From positions 8,060,001-8,124,000 of the forward strand of contig NC_079516.1 of assembly GCF_000801105.2 (NCBI RefSeq): a stretch of DNA of 64,000 bases, written 5' to 3'. The stretch is from Raphanus sativus (Eukaryota > Streptophyta > Magnoliopsida > Brassicales > Brassicaceae). The position numbers and the translations under genes are program-made. The first letter of the stretch is position 1. Every line of letters starts with the position of its first letter. The notes under the pieces are model-generated. The model did not search any database, was not told the DNA's origin, and worked only from the letters and a program-made list of their open reading frames with translations. This document shows positions 1-12,215 of the stretch, piece after piece.

Positions 1-1
1 A

Positions 2-154
2 GTTACCAACATCAATGCGGTATCTCCAAACAGCAAAAGGGTTTCTCTGCCACATATGGAGTCAACAGAGACGACTCCTTGGAGAAGAAACGGTGGAAGG
101 AAGCTCTTGCTGTCTTCAATTCCAACTTTTCCTTCACTCACTCCACACCACTGA
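2..154 (+). CDS. TSO1: 3' end of a TSO1/SOL-type CXC-domain gene (partial, cut by window start)
   Basis: An open frame enters from the left edge and ends at TGA 152-154, giving about 50 C-terminal residues. Motifs seen include [12 protein letters not shown] and GGRKLLLSSIPTFPSLTP. The same pattern ([30 protein letters not shown]) closes the decayed copy at 2.7-2.9 kb, so this is the tail of a tandem paralogue. TSO1-family proteins are nuclear CXC (CRC) DNA-binding proteins that restrain division in meristems and flowers; the CXC domains lie outside the window here. Position next to NET1A fits the Arabidopsis order SOL1-TSO1-NET1A. Whether this copy is the TSO1 or the SOL1 orthologue cannot be settled from the tail alone. 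Confidence 0.75.
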   Translation, partial: VTNINAVSPNSKRVSLPHMESTETTPWRRNGGRKLLLSSIPTFPSLTPHH

Positions 155-939
155 AAACAATTCATTGAATCTTTGAATATGTGATGATGTCAACATCTAG
201 TTGGTATACACCACAACATTTTTTGTTTGCGTTTGTGTGTTCACCGTGGCTGTGTAATAAGAATGCTAGTCAACATATTCAATCTTTCTTGCGTAATATC
301 ACATTGTAGCCAATTTAGTCAACAACTTCAAGAACATATGTGGAGGGCTAGAGCACTAAAAATAACACAAGCTGGGATGTTCGTGGGTTATTCTTGTGTA
401 TAATAGAGCTTTTAGGCTTCAAGTAGACGTCTATCAGTATCAACTCTATGTAGCGCTGGAAATAAAAGGTCGATTTTAGCAGTTTTTTAGATAAATCATA
501 TAAACTATCACACATTATTAATGAAAGAACATGATCTCTAAATAATGAATCTATAAAATATACAGGCTTTCTATTCTTACTCACTTTATAGAGTACACTA
601 TTCAGCCTTCCTAATCTTCATTTCAATTGACTTTATCATGTATATAGAAAGTTCATGTATGGGTTGGCACAGATAGAATAGTATCATATTTTTTAGTATT
701 TGTGATTTTCTTCGTACTTCACAATTATTTATTTTTCAATTCTATTTGTTTTACTTCAGAAAATATGGATATCCAGAAAATTGTATATCCGAAAAATTTA
801 TAGATATTTGCAGATATTGACATATATTTTCGGATATCTTATCTATTTCTTTAATACAAGTAAATGTAGAAATATATATATATATATATATAATATCAAG
901 TAAAAATAATGAAACTATATGTCTAACAGATTATTAAAA
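155..939. other. Spacer between the TSO1-type copies
   Basis: AT-rich DNA with no gene that I can support. Around 770-840 there are several GGATATCC/ATATCCGAAA motifs like those in the degraded element at 58.2-58.9 kb, followed by an (AT)n run near 875-892. Confidence 0.5.
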
Positions 940-2884
940 TTAATAAAAATTTCTTCTGAGGATTTCAAAGGGAGTCTCCTGAAGGTTCTTGATGCTCAGG
1001 AAGAGATGACACTCCTGGTCGTAGTATTTCGATCTCCCAGTGATTCAGAGGCTTTTCAATGCCTTGTGGAAAGACGTTCAAGCCAATGGTTCCTGCAATG
1101 ATAATTAGCCTTTGGCTGTGGGAGCTAATCAGGTGAACACAGGAATACATGTCAAAGTTTAACTTGTACCCATGAATGTGGATGTTAGTTTATCAGTGTT
1201 TCTGAAGTAGTTGCTATTTATGTTGTGTTTTGTTTGTGGTAGCCTGTCCCTAGTTTGCATGGTGGTAGCATGCGAAGACGTTGTCTAGACTTTGAGGGGA
1301 CAGGGAAGCGGAAGAAGGATGATCAGCAAACTGTGTGTGGACAATAAGGCGGAATCTTCTCCCAAACACGTTGCTCTCGGTATTGATCTCCATCTAAACG
1401 CCATTGCAATGTCCTCAAGGGATAGTAAAATCAACATCTGGAGCAATTCAAAAGAGTTTCTCAGACTCTAACACTCCTGTTCAACCCCAAGACGCCCTGC
1501 TAGAAAGTTTGGACCAAGGAGAACATGAGCCTGGGGAAGAGTCAGCTGTAGAAGAATTGTTGTTCCAAGAGTTGAATCCAGGCATCCTTAGAAAGAAGCA
1601 AACTTTTTTTCTTCAAGAGAAGTTACATAACAGATTTGTATAGTAGACTTTTTCTTATATGTTGGCATAAATGCGCAGGGCCAGGTTTGAGCAAGCTGGA
1701 GAGGGTGATTCATGTAAGTGATGCAACTGCAAAAAGTCAAAAGTGTTTGAAGCTGTAAGCTCTCATACACCTTGCTTTAAACTGGCCTGAAGTAGTTATA
1801 ACTGTTGTTTGAGTCTCTTTTACTCTGCTGCAGTTACTGTGAATGCTTTTCTGCTGGAGTTTATTGCATAGAGCCATGTTCATGTGTTGATTGCTTCAAC
1901 AAACCTATCCATGAAGACACTGTCTTGGCTACTCGCAAACAGATTGAATCCAGAAATCCCCTTGCATTTGCTCCTAAAGTCATCAGAAACTCTGATTCCA
2001 TCACTGAAGTTGGAGAAGATGCAAGCAAAACTCCGGCCTCAGCGCCACACAAAAGAGGTTGCAACTGCAAGAAATCAAACTGTCTGAAGAAGTATTGTGA
2101 ATGCTTCCAGGTTTTTATTTCATCATTATGCTCCATATTCATCTGTTTTGGTTATCTTCCATGATCTGAGAGTCAGATACTCTGTTCCTCATGTTCTTAT
2201 AGAGTGGAGTTGGCTGTTCCATCAACTGTAGATGCGAAGGATGTAAGAATGCTTTCGGCAGAAAGGATGGTTAGCTGCTTCTTCAGCTCCATATTTCTGT
2301 AAAAATTATTATTTGATTGGACATGATTACATTCTCAGCGTGTTTACTTGCTATCATGGAGAGCAAACAAGAGGAGGATCACAAGACATATGAGAAAAGA
2401 CCATCAAAAATCCAAGAAAATAAACAAGTCGAGCAGAACCCAAGTTCTGATCAACCTTCCACACCACTGCCACCGTACAGGTGTGATTCTATCAAAGTTT
2501 CAAACAAACAAGACAGCTCCTGATTTTCTGTTAATTTTTGTGCAGACATTTGATGGTTCATCAGCCATTTTTTTCTAAGAACAGGCTTCCACCGACACAG
2601 TTTTTCCTTGGGGTGGGTTCTTCCTCTTTTAGAAAGCCAGACAGTGATTTAACACATTCAAAGAATGAGAAGAAGCCTTTGAAACTGTGACCGAAGAGAA
2701 AACAGAGATTCTCAGCATTAACCCTATAACTACCATCAAAGCCATCTCTCCCAATAGCAAGAGAGTCTCTCCTCCTCAGCTCGGCTCCTCGGGGACAGGC
2801 TCAATCCTAGTGAAGAGAAGTGATGGCCGGAAGCTGATACTACGGTCTATTCCAGCTTTTCCTTCTCTTAACCCAAATCAGTGA
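940..2884 (+). pseudogene. Decayed TSO1/SOL-like CXC-domain paralogue
   Basis: Pieces of a TSO1-family protein occur in order but not in one frame. Near 955-1080 is a serine/acid-rich N-terminal piece. Near 1250-1400 come [18 protein letters not shown] and ALGIDLHLNAIAMSS, after which the frame shifts. At about 1680-1755 is RARFEQAGEGDSCK, then an in-frame TGA where the first CXC motif should begin (CNCKKSK follows, and the next Cys is lost). The second half is well kept: [17 protein letters not shown], the linker [12 protein letters not shown], and [16 protein letters not shown] at about 1835-2110, followed after an intron by SGVGCSINCRCEGCKNAFG at 2203-2270. The C-terminal exon runs to TGA 2882-2884. 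Family knowledge: two CXC motifs joined by an RNPxAFxPK linker bind DNA. With the first CXC broken and several frame changes I call it a pseudogene; mis-assembly of a real gene is the alternative. Confidence 0.7.
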
Positions 2885-3155
2885 TATTAAAGCCCTTTGA
2901 TCAACCAACTATTTGTATCTTTGTATCACTGTTTCATAACATAACAATTCTTGTAATGTAATATCACATTCTAGTTTATAAAGAGCATTTGAGAAATGAT
3001 AAGTTGGAAACATAGGAGTAAAACCGGGAACATACAGTTAAGCATAAGCTACAAGGTTACTAGTCTTGCCACAAAGTTCTTCTAGAGTCAGTTCGATGAT
3101 CAAAGTTAAAAAAAGATAGTAAACTAGATGATGTTATGTTATTGTCCACTCCACC
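2885..3155. other. Convergent 3' spacer of TSO1-like copy and NET1A
   Basis: Short AT-rich stretch between two converging 3' ends. No feature seen beyond likely 3' UTR sequence. Confidence 0.5.
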
Positions 3156-6100
3156 CTAGTCTTCCTTAGCCGAAGATCTCATGCATCCACAGAAACGGTT
3201 TTTCTTCTTTCTTGCAGTCCTTTTCCCACCCTTGTGGATAATGTCTCTCAAGAGTATCACTGTCCTACTCTCTGAGAACTTTGTCTTTCCTTTACTTTTG
3301 GCTGCTCCGTCTTCAAGCTTCAGCACTGTTCGCTCAATGTTGTGCATTTCTTGCTGCATCTGCTCTATCTTCTCGGAACCAACTCTTGACTTCTCCATAA
3401 CCACCTTTCTGTAGATATCTCTGGCGTCTCCTGTCTCCTCAATTTCCTTGGAAAGAATCTCGTTTGTGTTCGCAAGCTGAAGGATGGCTTCTTCTGTTTC
3501 TTTCAGCTGTTTCCTCACTCTAGCGAAATCGGGGTTAGTGAACCTGCCTGGTTTCTCGTTCAGATCCAGCTTGCTTTTCAGATCTCTTAGACTGACTCTA
3601 AGGCTTGCCAATCTTCTAGAATCAGACAAAAGTCTCTCCATGATCTTTGCATTGTCCTCAATGTTTCTAGATAACTCTAACTTGTCAACCGCTTTCTCAG
3701 ATTCAATAGACGGATTCCTGCTTCTGCGATGAAGACGGGGGATCATAGGCTTTTTTGAGGTTTTATTGTTCATCAGAGACTTGATGGTCAACTCTGGTTC
3801 AGCAGATTCTTCCCATAACTCAAGCATCTGGTCACTGGAACCACGACTAGCTCTCCGGCTCCTTCCATAGAAGGGAGAGCTTGCAACATGATCAAGGGGG
3901 ATGTCTTTCATCAATGAACCATTTCTAGCTTCAGTCATTGCAGGTGATCTAGGCTGGTGTCTGATTTCACCCGAGAATTTGTCTTCAAGTTCAATCTCTT
4001 CAAACAGCCTGCGGTCTCTGCTTCTGTGCGAAGAGCTTCGTCTTCTCTGCTTCCCAAGCCTCTTCTTTTCCCCAACAACTGCTTGCTCGATGATTTTAAT
4101 TCTTGTTTTCATATCCTGCAACAGCACAATTCCATTGTCTTGGTCGGTCCTGCTCTGCCCTTTAGGTTCTTGATAGACTACCGCTTCTGGATACTCATCA
4201 TCCTGAAGAAACTGGAAGAGTTTAATTAATGAGGAATATAGAGGCATGTAAGTTAATCCCTAAAGAGGTAACATGAGAACGAATATGGTTTACCTCTTTG
4301 CAACGATCAGATAGTGTCGGGAGTTTCATCAACAGCAGGGCATTTTGCTCTAGGGATTTTACATCTTCTGCTAGAGACGCTACCACAGGATCATAGTCAG
4401 ACAATTGATTCTTCAGCTCAGTCACTTCATATTCCAAGAGCCCAACTGTTTCTTTTATCTGTTTTATCTCTGTGGTCTTTGTAACAGCTTCATCTCTGAG
4501 GTTTTCACAAACTCCCGTGAGTTCCTTAACTTTGTTCTCAAGCAAGACTTCACGGACAGCTGAGATCTGTAGATCAAAGTAGAACGATGTTGCTTCCGCA
4601 TCCCAAAGTCCAAACTCGTTGCTTTTCTCCTGCAGCTCCGAACTCAGGAACTCTTCTCGAACTCGATGTTCTTGGATTTCCTTGTGTAACAACTCTACCT
4701 CCAACTCCAGATTCTCCTTCAAACTGCTAAGCTTTGTAATCTCTTCATCTTGTTTACCACTAAAGTCAGACAGTTCAAAAATACGCTTCTCTAAATTTCC
4801 TCTCAGCTGTCTTGATTCTTTACAGTCTTTCCTCAGCTCTTCAACTGCTTGGCACAGTTCCTCATTTGCATTATGTGTAGCCTTGAGCATGTCTTCTGCT
4901 TCTAGTAGGTCCATCGCCTTCTGTTTCAAGAGTTCTTCTTTATCTGAAGTCTGTTGTTTTAAAAGATCGGTTAGCTCATTGGCTTCTTCGAGGTTTTCCT
5001 CTAACTTTTCAAGCTTGCTGTTAAGCTTCTGACTGCCCAACTCTTTGCCTCTTAACTTCTCCTCCAATGTCTCAACCTTCTGCTTCAGGCCCCTATTAAC
5101 ATCTTGTAAGCTTCTCAAGTTTTCAGCAAAAGCTTCAACCTGCTCAGCCTTTTCAAACCCAAATGACTTGTAAACCACAGACATGCTGCTCAAGGAAACA
5201 GCTTCCTGAAGAACTGCATCGTTCTCTTCCTGTAGTATACACATTTCACCTTTAAGCTCTGAGAATGTTAGATCCAAAGTTTTGTTTTTGTCAAGAGCAT
5301 TGAAGTATTCTTGATGCAAAGCCATGTATGTCTCATGCAAAGTCTCAAACTTTAAATGCTCAGTTCGTAGTTCAGCTCTTAGATCTTGCTCCAGCTTCTC
5401 TCTGTCGATCAGTTCTGATTTCAACTGCCGGTTCATCTCCAATAGCTCAAGCCTGTCCTTCTTCAGCATTCCATAGCGGTGTACTATCGTCTCCAGATCT
5501 TTCTCTGCGTTTTGTTTCTCTGATTCCACTTTCATGCCATCTGATTGGAACTGTCCAAGTAGAGATAAGAGCACAGAGTTCTCAATTACAAGCCGTTGCT
5601 TCTCACATTCAGAGCTGGAAAGTGAACGTTTAAGTTCATTGATTCCACCCAAGATTCGTGAAACTGGAACTCGCTCTTTTGCAATCTTCTGGTCATCTGC
5701 TTCAAGTTTAAGTGCCTTAAACACTTGATAGATTGCACCCCGGCAGTTATCAATCTCATGCAGCAAGAACTCTGTTTCCATCTGTTGCTCAAGATTCTCG
5801 CTTTCAAGCTCAGTAATGAGTTTCTCTGAAAATGCTGATGCCTCTGCATATTTCTGGCACTCAATCAGGAGGGAAAAGTTCTTCTGCTCCAAGTCTTCTA
5901 TAAACTTTTGCAGGATGAAGATCTCGACTTGAGCGTCTACTGCTCTGTCAAGCTCTTCTTCAAACTCCTTTTTCCTAGAGCGACACTCTTCTCGAAGAAA
6001 GCTCACGTTGCTCTGAAGATCTGCCAATCTTGTGTCAGTCGACCTTTCGTAACTAGCACGCTCTTGCTTCTCAGTGGCAAGTGAGACTCTTAGCTCTTCC

Positions 6101-8472
6101 ACTTGACGATTTTTGTACTGTTTATCTCTCTGTAGATCAGCGTATCTTCCTTGCAACTCTGTGAATCTCTTCTCCAGAACTCCTAGCTTTTCCTTAACAC
6201 TATTTAACTGAGAGATGAGAGATTCTCTCTCCTTTGTAAGCTCTGCCTTATCGTTTTTGAGCAACTGGAAGAATTCTTCAAAGCATTTTGACTTCTCCCT
6301 TGCACACTGAAGCTCAATGTTTGCACCAGAAAGTGATGCCTCCAGTAATGAGTTTTTTTCCAAGAGCTTCTGCATATTCTCAGTCATGATTTGCAACTGA
6401 GAAAACAGGTTAGCTCTCTCGGCATTAAACTCAGATTTCTCTCCTCGTAAAGACTCGCATCTTTCTTGCAGATCCTTTGTCTTCTCCCTAGAACCATCCA
6501 GCTTGGTGTTTGATTCCAGCAGCAGTTTCTCTAGACCAACATTGTTTCTAAGAATCTTATCCATTTCACGCAGCTTCTCCGTAAGAGCATCTTTATCACC
6601 TCTCTGGTGGTTCCACAACTCAGTCAGCTTTGAGTTCTCCTCTTGTAGAGTCCTCACAGAGAAGGCAAGGGATTCAGGATCCAATCCTGCGAGTTTCACT
6701 TGCTCCATTATTGTTTGATACCTTTTGTTCAAGCTGTTTATTTCATCCTTCAGACGATGGATCTCTTCTAGAAGGGCACTGCTTTGGTTCATTTGTCTAG
6801 CAACCTCTTCCTCCAGTTTTCCTTTCACCTCTTTCAAGATGGAAATCTCGCATTTCTGAGTCTCTATGGAGATCATAGAAGATTCACTTAGTTCGCTTAA
6901 GTTTCGGTTTTCTTCTTTAACTGAGCTGATCTCGCCTTCTAACTTCTGATTACAAGTCTCTAACTCCCTCAACATGTCAACCCTTCTTTGGATTTCAGAA
7001 GTGAGAACCTTTTGTTCATCTTGAGACTGAGAATGCAAACTTTTCAAACTCCTAAGGCTGGCTTCGATTTCCAAGAACCGAGAGTGCTCATCTTGGATCA
7101 GAGCTTGAAACTTCTCAAGCTCGCTTTGCTTCTGGACAAGTTCTTGATCCTTTGCTGCTAATTTGTGTGTTAGACCGTCTGCTTCTAGCTTTAAAGTTTC
7201 ATTTGAGCTCTCCAAAACAATACACTGGTCCTCTACAGTCTTCAGTTTTGCAGCTCCAGCCAGAACTTCGCTACTCAGTCTTTTGGCATTCTCTTGAGCG
7301 TGAAAAACTTCTCTCTCTAGCTTGGATATAGTTTCCAAACACTGCTGGTACCGAAGACTCAAACCGTCCTTCACTTCATTTACCTTCAGAAGTTCTTGTC
7401 TCAATGCTTTAATCTCATCTTCTGCTTTCACAGATTGATCGCTAAGCATCTGAGCATTCTCCTCAGCCTCTTTAACCTTCTTCTCTAGAGTAGATATCAT
7501 CACAATGCATTGATTATATCTGGCTAAGCCAGCCTCCTTCTCGGAGTGCAATCTACTTTGCTCTTGCTTGAGACTCTCCGCTTCTGTCTCTGCTTCAGTT
7601 GCTCGGTTGGTGAGCCCCTTCACATCTTCCTGAGCATGAGCATATGATTCCTCCAGATCAGCTATCTTCTTCATGGATTGATTATAACGGAAAAGCGCAG
7701 CATCCCTCTCGGCTTCAAGCTTTGCAAGGCCTTCTGCAAGTATCTTACTCTCAATCTCAGCTTTGCTAGCACGTTCATCAAGACCATTAACATCAATCTG
7801 CGCATCTTTAAGGTCTTTCTCTAGACTGGATAGTTTGTTCAAACTCAGCTGATACTGAAGACTCAAGGCTTCCTTCTCAGCCCCAAGCTCCACCAACGCT
7901 CTCTTCAAACTTTCAACTTCTGTTTCGGAACTACCAACGTACTCAGACACCTGACTTAACCCTCTCCTACTCGTGGCGGCACTGTCCGAGTCATAAAACG
8001 GCTGGATTCCAGGCGGCGTTTTCTCAGGCGTACGTGGCTCAGAACAAGAGGAAGAAGCAGAATCTTCAACCATGTTGTCGAACGGCACTTGGTTAGGAAA
8101 CGCCTCGGCCATGGTCTTGTGCGCGTGGCGAAGCTCCACGGTGGCGTGATCGTACCTCTCTGCTAACGCACGGTAAGCTCTGTAGAATTCTTCAACCAGT
8201 TTCATAAGCTCCGGACGTTTCTTGTAGTACATCTCTGCCCTTCTCGCAAAGGAATCTGCGTCTTCTTCGATGAGTTTAATCATCGCTTTGACCTTAGAAT
8301 CCATATCTGCACACATCATTATTATTCAGTTAAAATAAAACCATAGAACAAACAATACAAAGGAACACAACAGCAGCACGTTACCTGCAAGGTTCTGGTG
8401 GATCCATTTAGAGTTTTTGGGGATGTGACTATCCCACCACCACGAGTATAAGCGCCTCGACTCGGTAGCCAT
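3156..8472 (-). CDS. NET1A: NETWORKED 1A, actin-binding NAB-domain coiled-coil protein
   Basis: Three exons can be read on the minus strand: 8472-8385, 8306-4294 and 4202-3156, joined by GT-AG introns of 78 and 91 bp. They encode about 1715 aa, close to the roughly 1.7 thousand residues of Arabidopsis NET1A. The N-terminus ([34 protein letters not shown], then [20 protein letters not shown]) is the NAB (KIP1-like) domain, about residues 1-90, which binds F-actin. After a Ser/Pro-rich linker ([16 protein letters not shown]) nearly all the rest is heptad-rich coiled coil, ending in a basic tail ([18 protein letters not shown]). NET1A localises to plasma membrane and plasmodesmata and affects root-cell growth. 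The start at 8472 is chosen because it gives the complete NAB N-terminus. It lies beside TSO1 and LRX6 as in Arabidopsis. Its first exons recur, broken, at 21.4-21.8 kb. Confidence 0.95.
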
Positions 8473-9650
8473 CACACCGGCTGCGAGAAACACAAAGAGT
8501 GGTCTAGACTTCACCCAAGGGTGGTCAAGTGCGAGGTAAGGACTCCAGGCCAGAATCAACCAGCTCTATGTGTGCTAGTTATCCTACAAACTGAAAGATT
8601 CTCTCTCTGTGTTAGGCTTTCTTCACCTACAAAACTGAGACAAAGCAAATCTACAAATCAAACTTGTAAAAAGAGTTAAAGAAGTGGTCTTTCTACTCAG
8701 TTTAGTGGAGCAATGTGTTTAAAAGACTAAACAGAAACAGAACAAACCTCTGGAGTTATGTCAAACGCTGGTTCTCTAACTTTGTCTGGTCTTAGGGAGA
8801 GATGAATACTGGATCCCCCTGAAGGAAAGACAGAGAAAGCAAACTAAAATCACATTCCAACACAAGAGAAGCAGAAGAATCTTTCTACTGAGAGTATTTA
8901 ATCCAGTAATAACAATTTAGTAGTTTATAAACAAAGCACTGAAAGTTAATCCAATTAGAAAAAAAACCTGAGAAATCAATAAAAAGGTTAAGACTTTGAG
9001 AGCAGAAACAGAAAAAGAACACAACTTGTCTAAGTTACAGCGAAATGAGAGAGGGGCACGAAACGACTCTTTTTTGTGCACGAAACAGAAAAGAACACAA
9101 CTCTCTCTCTCACTGTCTGCAATTATTATATTTTTTTTCGTTTCAGATTCGGAAGTCTTTTTTGTGCAGACAAAAATAAAAGATGGGAATGATTTGACGC
9201 ACACAGTAGTTTTATCTTTTTTGCTTTCTTTGTACTTTTTTGTTTTTGTTTTGGCAAATGGTGTATATAATGGATTGGAATTTAATTTGGAAAATGCAAC
9301 GTTTGAATATGTTAAATTAAATATCAGAGAATTAATTAGGGTCAGAAATTGGCTTCAACGGCCAGATTTCCTTTTTGTTTATTGGTGTAATCAATGCAAT
9401 TAAGGGGAGAAAATGATACGGTCAGCACTGAGTTTGAATTTATTGGTTTTTAAAATTCTTTCTTAAATCTTAGATTGGGGGATTGTGTCAAAAGTTTGTT
9501 ATTACTGTTTTTCAATTTTCAAAGCTTATTTGAATCAACTGAATCATGTAAAATCTGGATTAGTCTGTTTGGTAATTAGTGTAAAATTAGGTGACATTTA
9601 AAATTATATTTGAATCATATAAATGACAAATCTGTCCTTCGCACAAACAA
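8473..9650. promoter_or_regulatory. NET1A upstream region
   Basis: Upstream of the NET1A start; it holds its 5' UTR and promoter by position. There are CT-rich tracts (8585-8610, 9095-9120) typical of plant leaders. No TATA box can be picked out firmly. The same sequence with many single-base indels recurs at 21775-22970. Confidence 0.45.
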
Positions 9651-10969
9651 TATTTTTTTCTTGGTTTCTACAAAAGGTAATCCTTTAACCTGTTTACTTC
9701 TGCTGATCTTGACCATAGAAAACAAAAAAGAAATAGTAATTGCATGTTCAAGGTGTTATCTTTACATAGACTTGCCTGATGGTTGATTTGGCTCATACTT
9801 AAGAGGTTAATTTGGTTCTGTTGCTGCATATATTAACACAACTTTAAGGAGATTATGGATGTGACTGTGAACACACGAAAAGGAGATTGTGAGTTGATGA
9901 CAAAAAATGGAGATTATGGGTTTGGGTAACTTTTTAAAGTGCCTAATTTACCATCTTCTATAACCTGTTTGAGTTGGATGATATCCATGAAAATATTATA
10001 GTACTAAAAATATCGTTTGCTACTTTCCTGCTTTTAATATTTTGTATATATAAATATATATTTAGAAAGAGTACAATCATTGAGATCTATCACATCCAAT
10101 GTCCCATCCTAAGCTGTGAATTTGTGAAGGCTGATAGAATTTTCTTAGGCTGGGGATCAAGTTGGAAGAATCATATACGATCACAATTATGAGAGAAGAG
10201 TATAAAGTATGAATCAAGGAAACAGTTTGGTGGTAGTATGAAGTTAGTTTGGCTTATTGGAACTGTTAACTAGGATGATTAGCTACTAAAGTGAAGTGGA
10301 TAACAACATATAATCAGAGTGAACAAAAGAGGATTCAAGAACCAGATCTGATTTAAAACATGATTCCGTTTTGCTTTTCAGAAAGGAGGGAGTTAAAATA
10401 AGTTAATGCATGTGAATAATATGTTGAATCCATTTTCTTTCAAAATCCATTGGTAGTGAAAAAAAGAGAGTATGATCATTCAATAAGCTTAGGACCCGTT
10501 AGACATGTGTTCTAAAATACTAAATAAAATTAATGCATAATACCGAATAATTAATTAGAAAACTTCAAACCAGCATCTCTTTATATATTAGCAATTAGCA
10601 TGTCTACAATGATGTGAAGATGCAAGTTCCATATGTATTTAGTCAAAAAAAAGGTTCCATATGTTTTTGTTTTTATCCATCTATTAAATATGGCTTTCTA
10701 TTAATAAGTTAATTGGAATCAAGCCACTTTATAAAAAGAGTCATGTTGATGTATTCTTCTATATCACGGTCTTCTGTTCACGTGTGTTAGTACAACTTTT
10801 GATATTTTTCTTAATTAATCATATAGTATTCATTTATATTAGTCCACTAGCGAAGCAGTAGCCGATCAAACAAGCAAAGGTTTATCAATTACTTTAATTG
10901 CTAGTTTGCTACTGCAACTTCCATCGCATAATGATACCGGCCCATATCATATTTTGCTGCGTGTAAATT
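9651..10969. other. AT-rich intergenic DNA
   Basis: No coding region supported. A 72-codon open frame at 9974-10192 is duplicated exactly in copy 2 but has no recognisable motif. This is the start of the stretch where the two copies look identical. Confidence 0.4.
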
Positions 10970-11681
10970 TAGAGATGTCAATTGGACGGGCGGGCGGATT
11001 TGGGCGTGTCCGAATGGGATTTATTTTTTTGATGGACATTTTTGGTCGAAGCCCAAATAGAATCATGTCCAAATGAGACCATAACCAAATAAGACCATGA
11101 TTTGTTAGGCTGTCCATGGGACTCATACGTCCCATTTAATGTAAACAACATAATTTCAGTTTTTTTTTTTTTTTACGGAAAATTGCGTTTTCCGGGTTTG
11201 GTAAAAAATTATGTTTTCCAGTTTTCGCGAGAAATTGTATTTTCCGGTTTTGGCGGAAAATTGCATTTTTCCGGTTTTGGCGGGAAATTGGATTTTTTCG
11301 GTTTTGGCTGAAATTTCATTTTTCGATTTTGGAGGAAAATTGTATTTTTTCAGTTTTACCAGGAAATTATGTTTTCCGGTTTTGGCACGCTAATATATTG
11401 GTGAAAAATTGTTTTGCAAAGAATAATCGAAGAAAATCGCAGAAGAATGCAAACGACGAAAAAAATTATTTGTGTTTTCCCCTAATTTTATAAACCCTAG
11501 ACATTTAAGTTTATTGGGCCGCCCATTGTCCAATTGGTTAAGCCCAACATTGTCCATGATGTAATTGGGTTCATCCTTTTGGACAAAATTTAATTATATT
11601 ATAATATGGGTCTGTCCATTTCAGTCCATATCAATTTGGATATGGGCCGCCCATTAATAGCCCGCCCATTTAACATTGCTA
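10970..11681. mobile_element. hAT-type MITE with GGGC-rich ends, copy 1
   Basis: The left end begins TAGAGATGTCAATTGG and the right end, read inward on the other strand, begins TAGCAATGTTAAATGGG. Both ends run into GGGCGGGC / GGGCGGCCC-rich sequence. The flanks CGTGTAAATT (left) and CGTGTAAT (right) look like an 8-bp target duplication with one slip. TIRs starting TAG and an 8-bp target site are hAT traits. There is no transposase, so it is non-autonomous. Copy 2 carries the same insertion, so it predates the duplication. Confidence 0.6.
11170..11395 (+). repeat. Minisatellite of about 32-36 bp inside the MITE
   Basis: Six to seven imperfect units of the form (C/G)GGAAATTG-TATTTTTCCGGTTTTGG stand in tandem. 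Translated, they give a false repetitive peptide (FPVLAEN, FPVLAGN). It is repeated at 24490-24715 in copy 2. Confidence 0.75.
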
Positions 11682-12005
11682 CGTGTAATAATCAATGGTG
11701 GAAAATGATGTCTTAATAAATTTCCTTACTCCATACATTAACAAATAATAAAACAGTTGTAACAGAGATGTATATCAATGCTTATAATTCTTTTTCGTAA
11801 GTGGATAACGCTTAGTTAAAACAACGATAGATCATTGTTTGATCGCAACAAAATCTTGAACATGCCATGTTATAAAATTAGTGACATGCCATTCATTCTT
11901 AGCAACCAATGCACAAACTTGATGTTGATATATATCGTCGTGTGTTTCAAAATACGTGGGAATGCAAAAAAACTACAAATTGATTGGAAACAAAAATATA
12001 ACATT

Positions 12006-12215
12006 AGGGGGTGTATTGAAACTATGATTCTAAAAGGTTTTAGAATTGTTTTAAAATTCCCTGTTATTGAACTAAGTATTTTAAAAATTATTTTCAAATC
12101 ACCTGTTATTGAACATGGAATTTATGTAAAATCATTAGAAACACTTGCAAATCTCCTGTTATTCAATTAATCATTCACAACATTTATATCAAATCCGCTG
12201 TTATTAAAAGGTAAA
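12006..12215. repeat. Degenerate repeat block with CTGTTATT motifs
   Basis: Starts at GGGGGTGTATTGAAAC and carries four spaced CCTGTTATTGAA-like units alternating with AT-rich spacers. This resembles a truncated MITE. No matching right end or target duplication was found. Open frames across it are artefacts. The same block is at 25326-25535. Confidence 0.4.

Noticed and set aside
4619..5032. Plus-strand open frame of 137 codons opposite NET1A
   Set aside because: Ser/Leu-rich antisense shadow of coiled-coil codons; no independent start context or motif.
9974..10192. 72-codon open frame shared by both copies
   Set aside because: Same reason: the region is identical DNA, and the peptide has no recognisable motif.
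11102..11393. Repetitive peptide FPVLAEN...FPVLAGN
   Set aside because: Translation of a minisatellite inside a MITE; the reading frame changes length with the poly-T between the two copies.
11170..11395. CRISPR-like look of regularly spaced repeats
   Set aside because: The units are imperfect, contiguous and without unique spacers, and the genome is a plant's.
11835..12170. 111-codon open frame
   Set aside because: Lies across the CTGTTATT repeat block; identical in copy 2 only because that stretch is identical, so conservation carries no weight.
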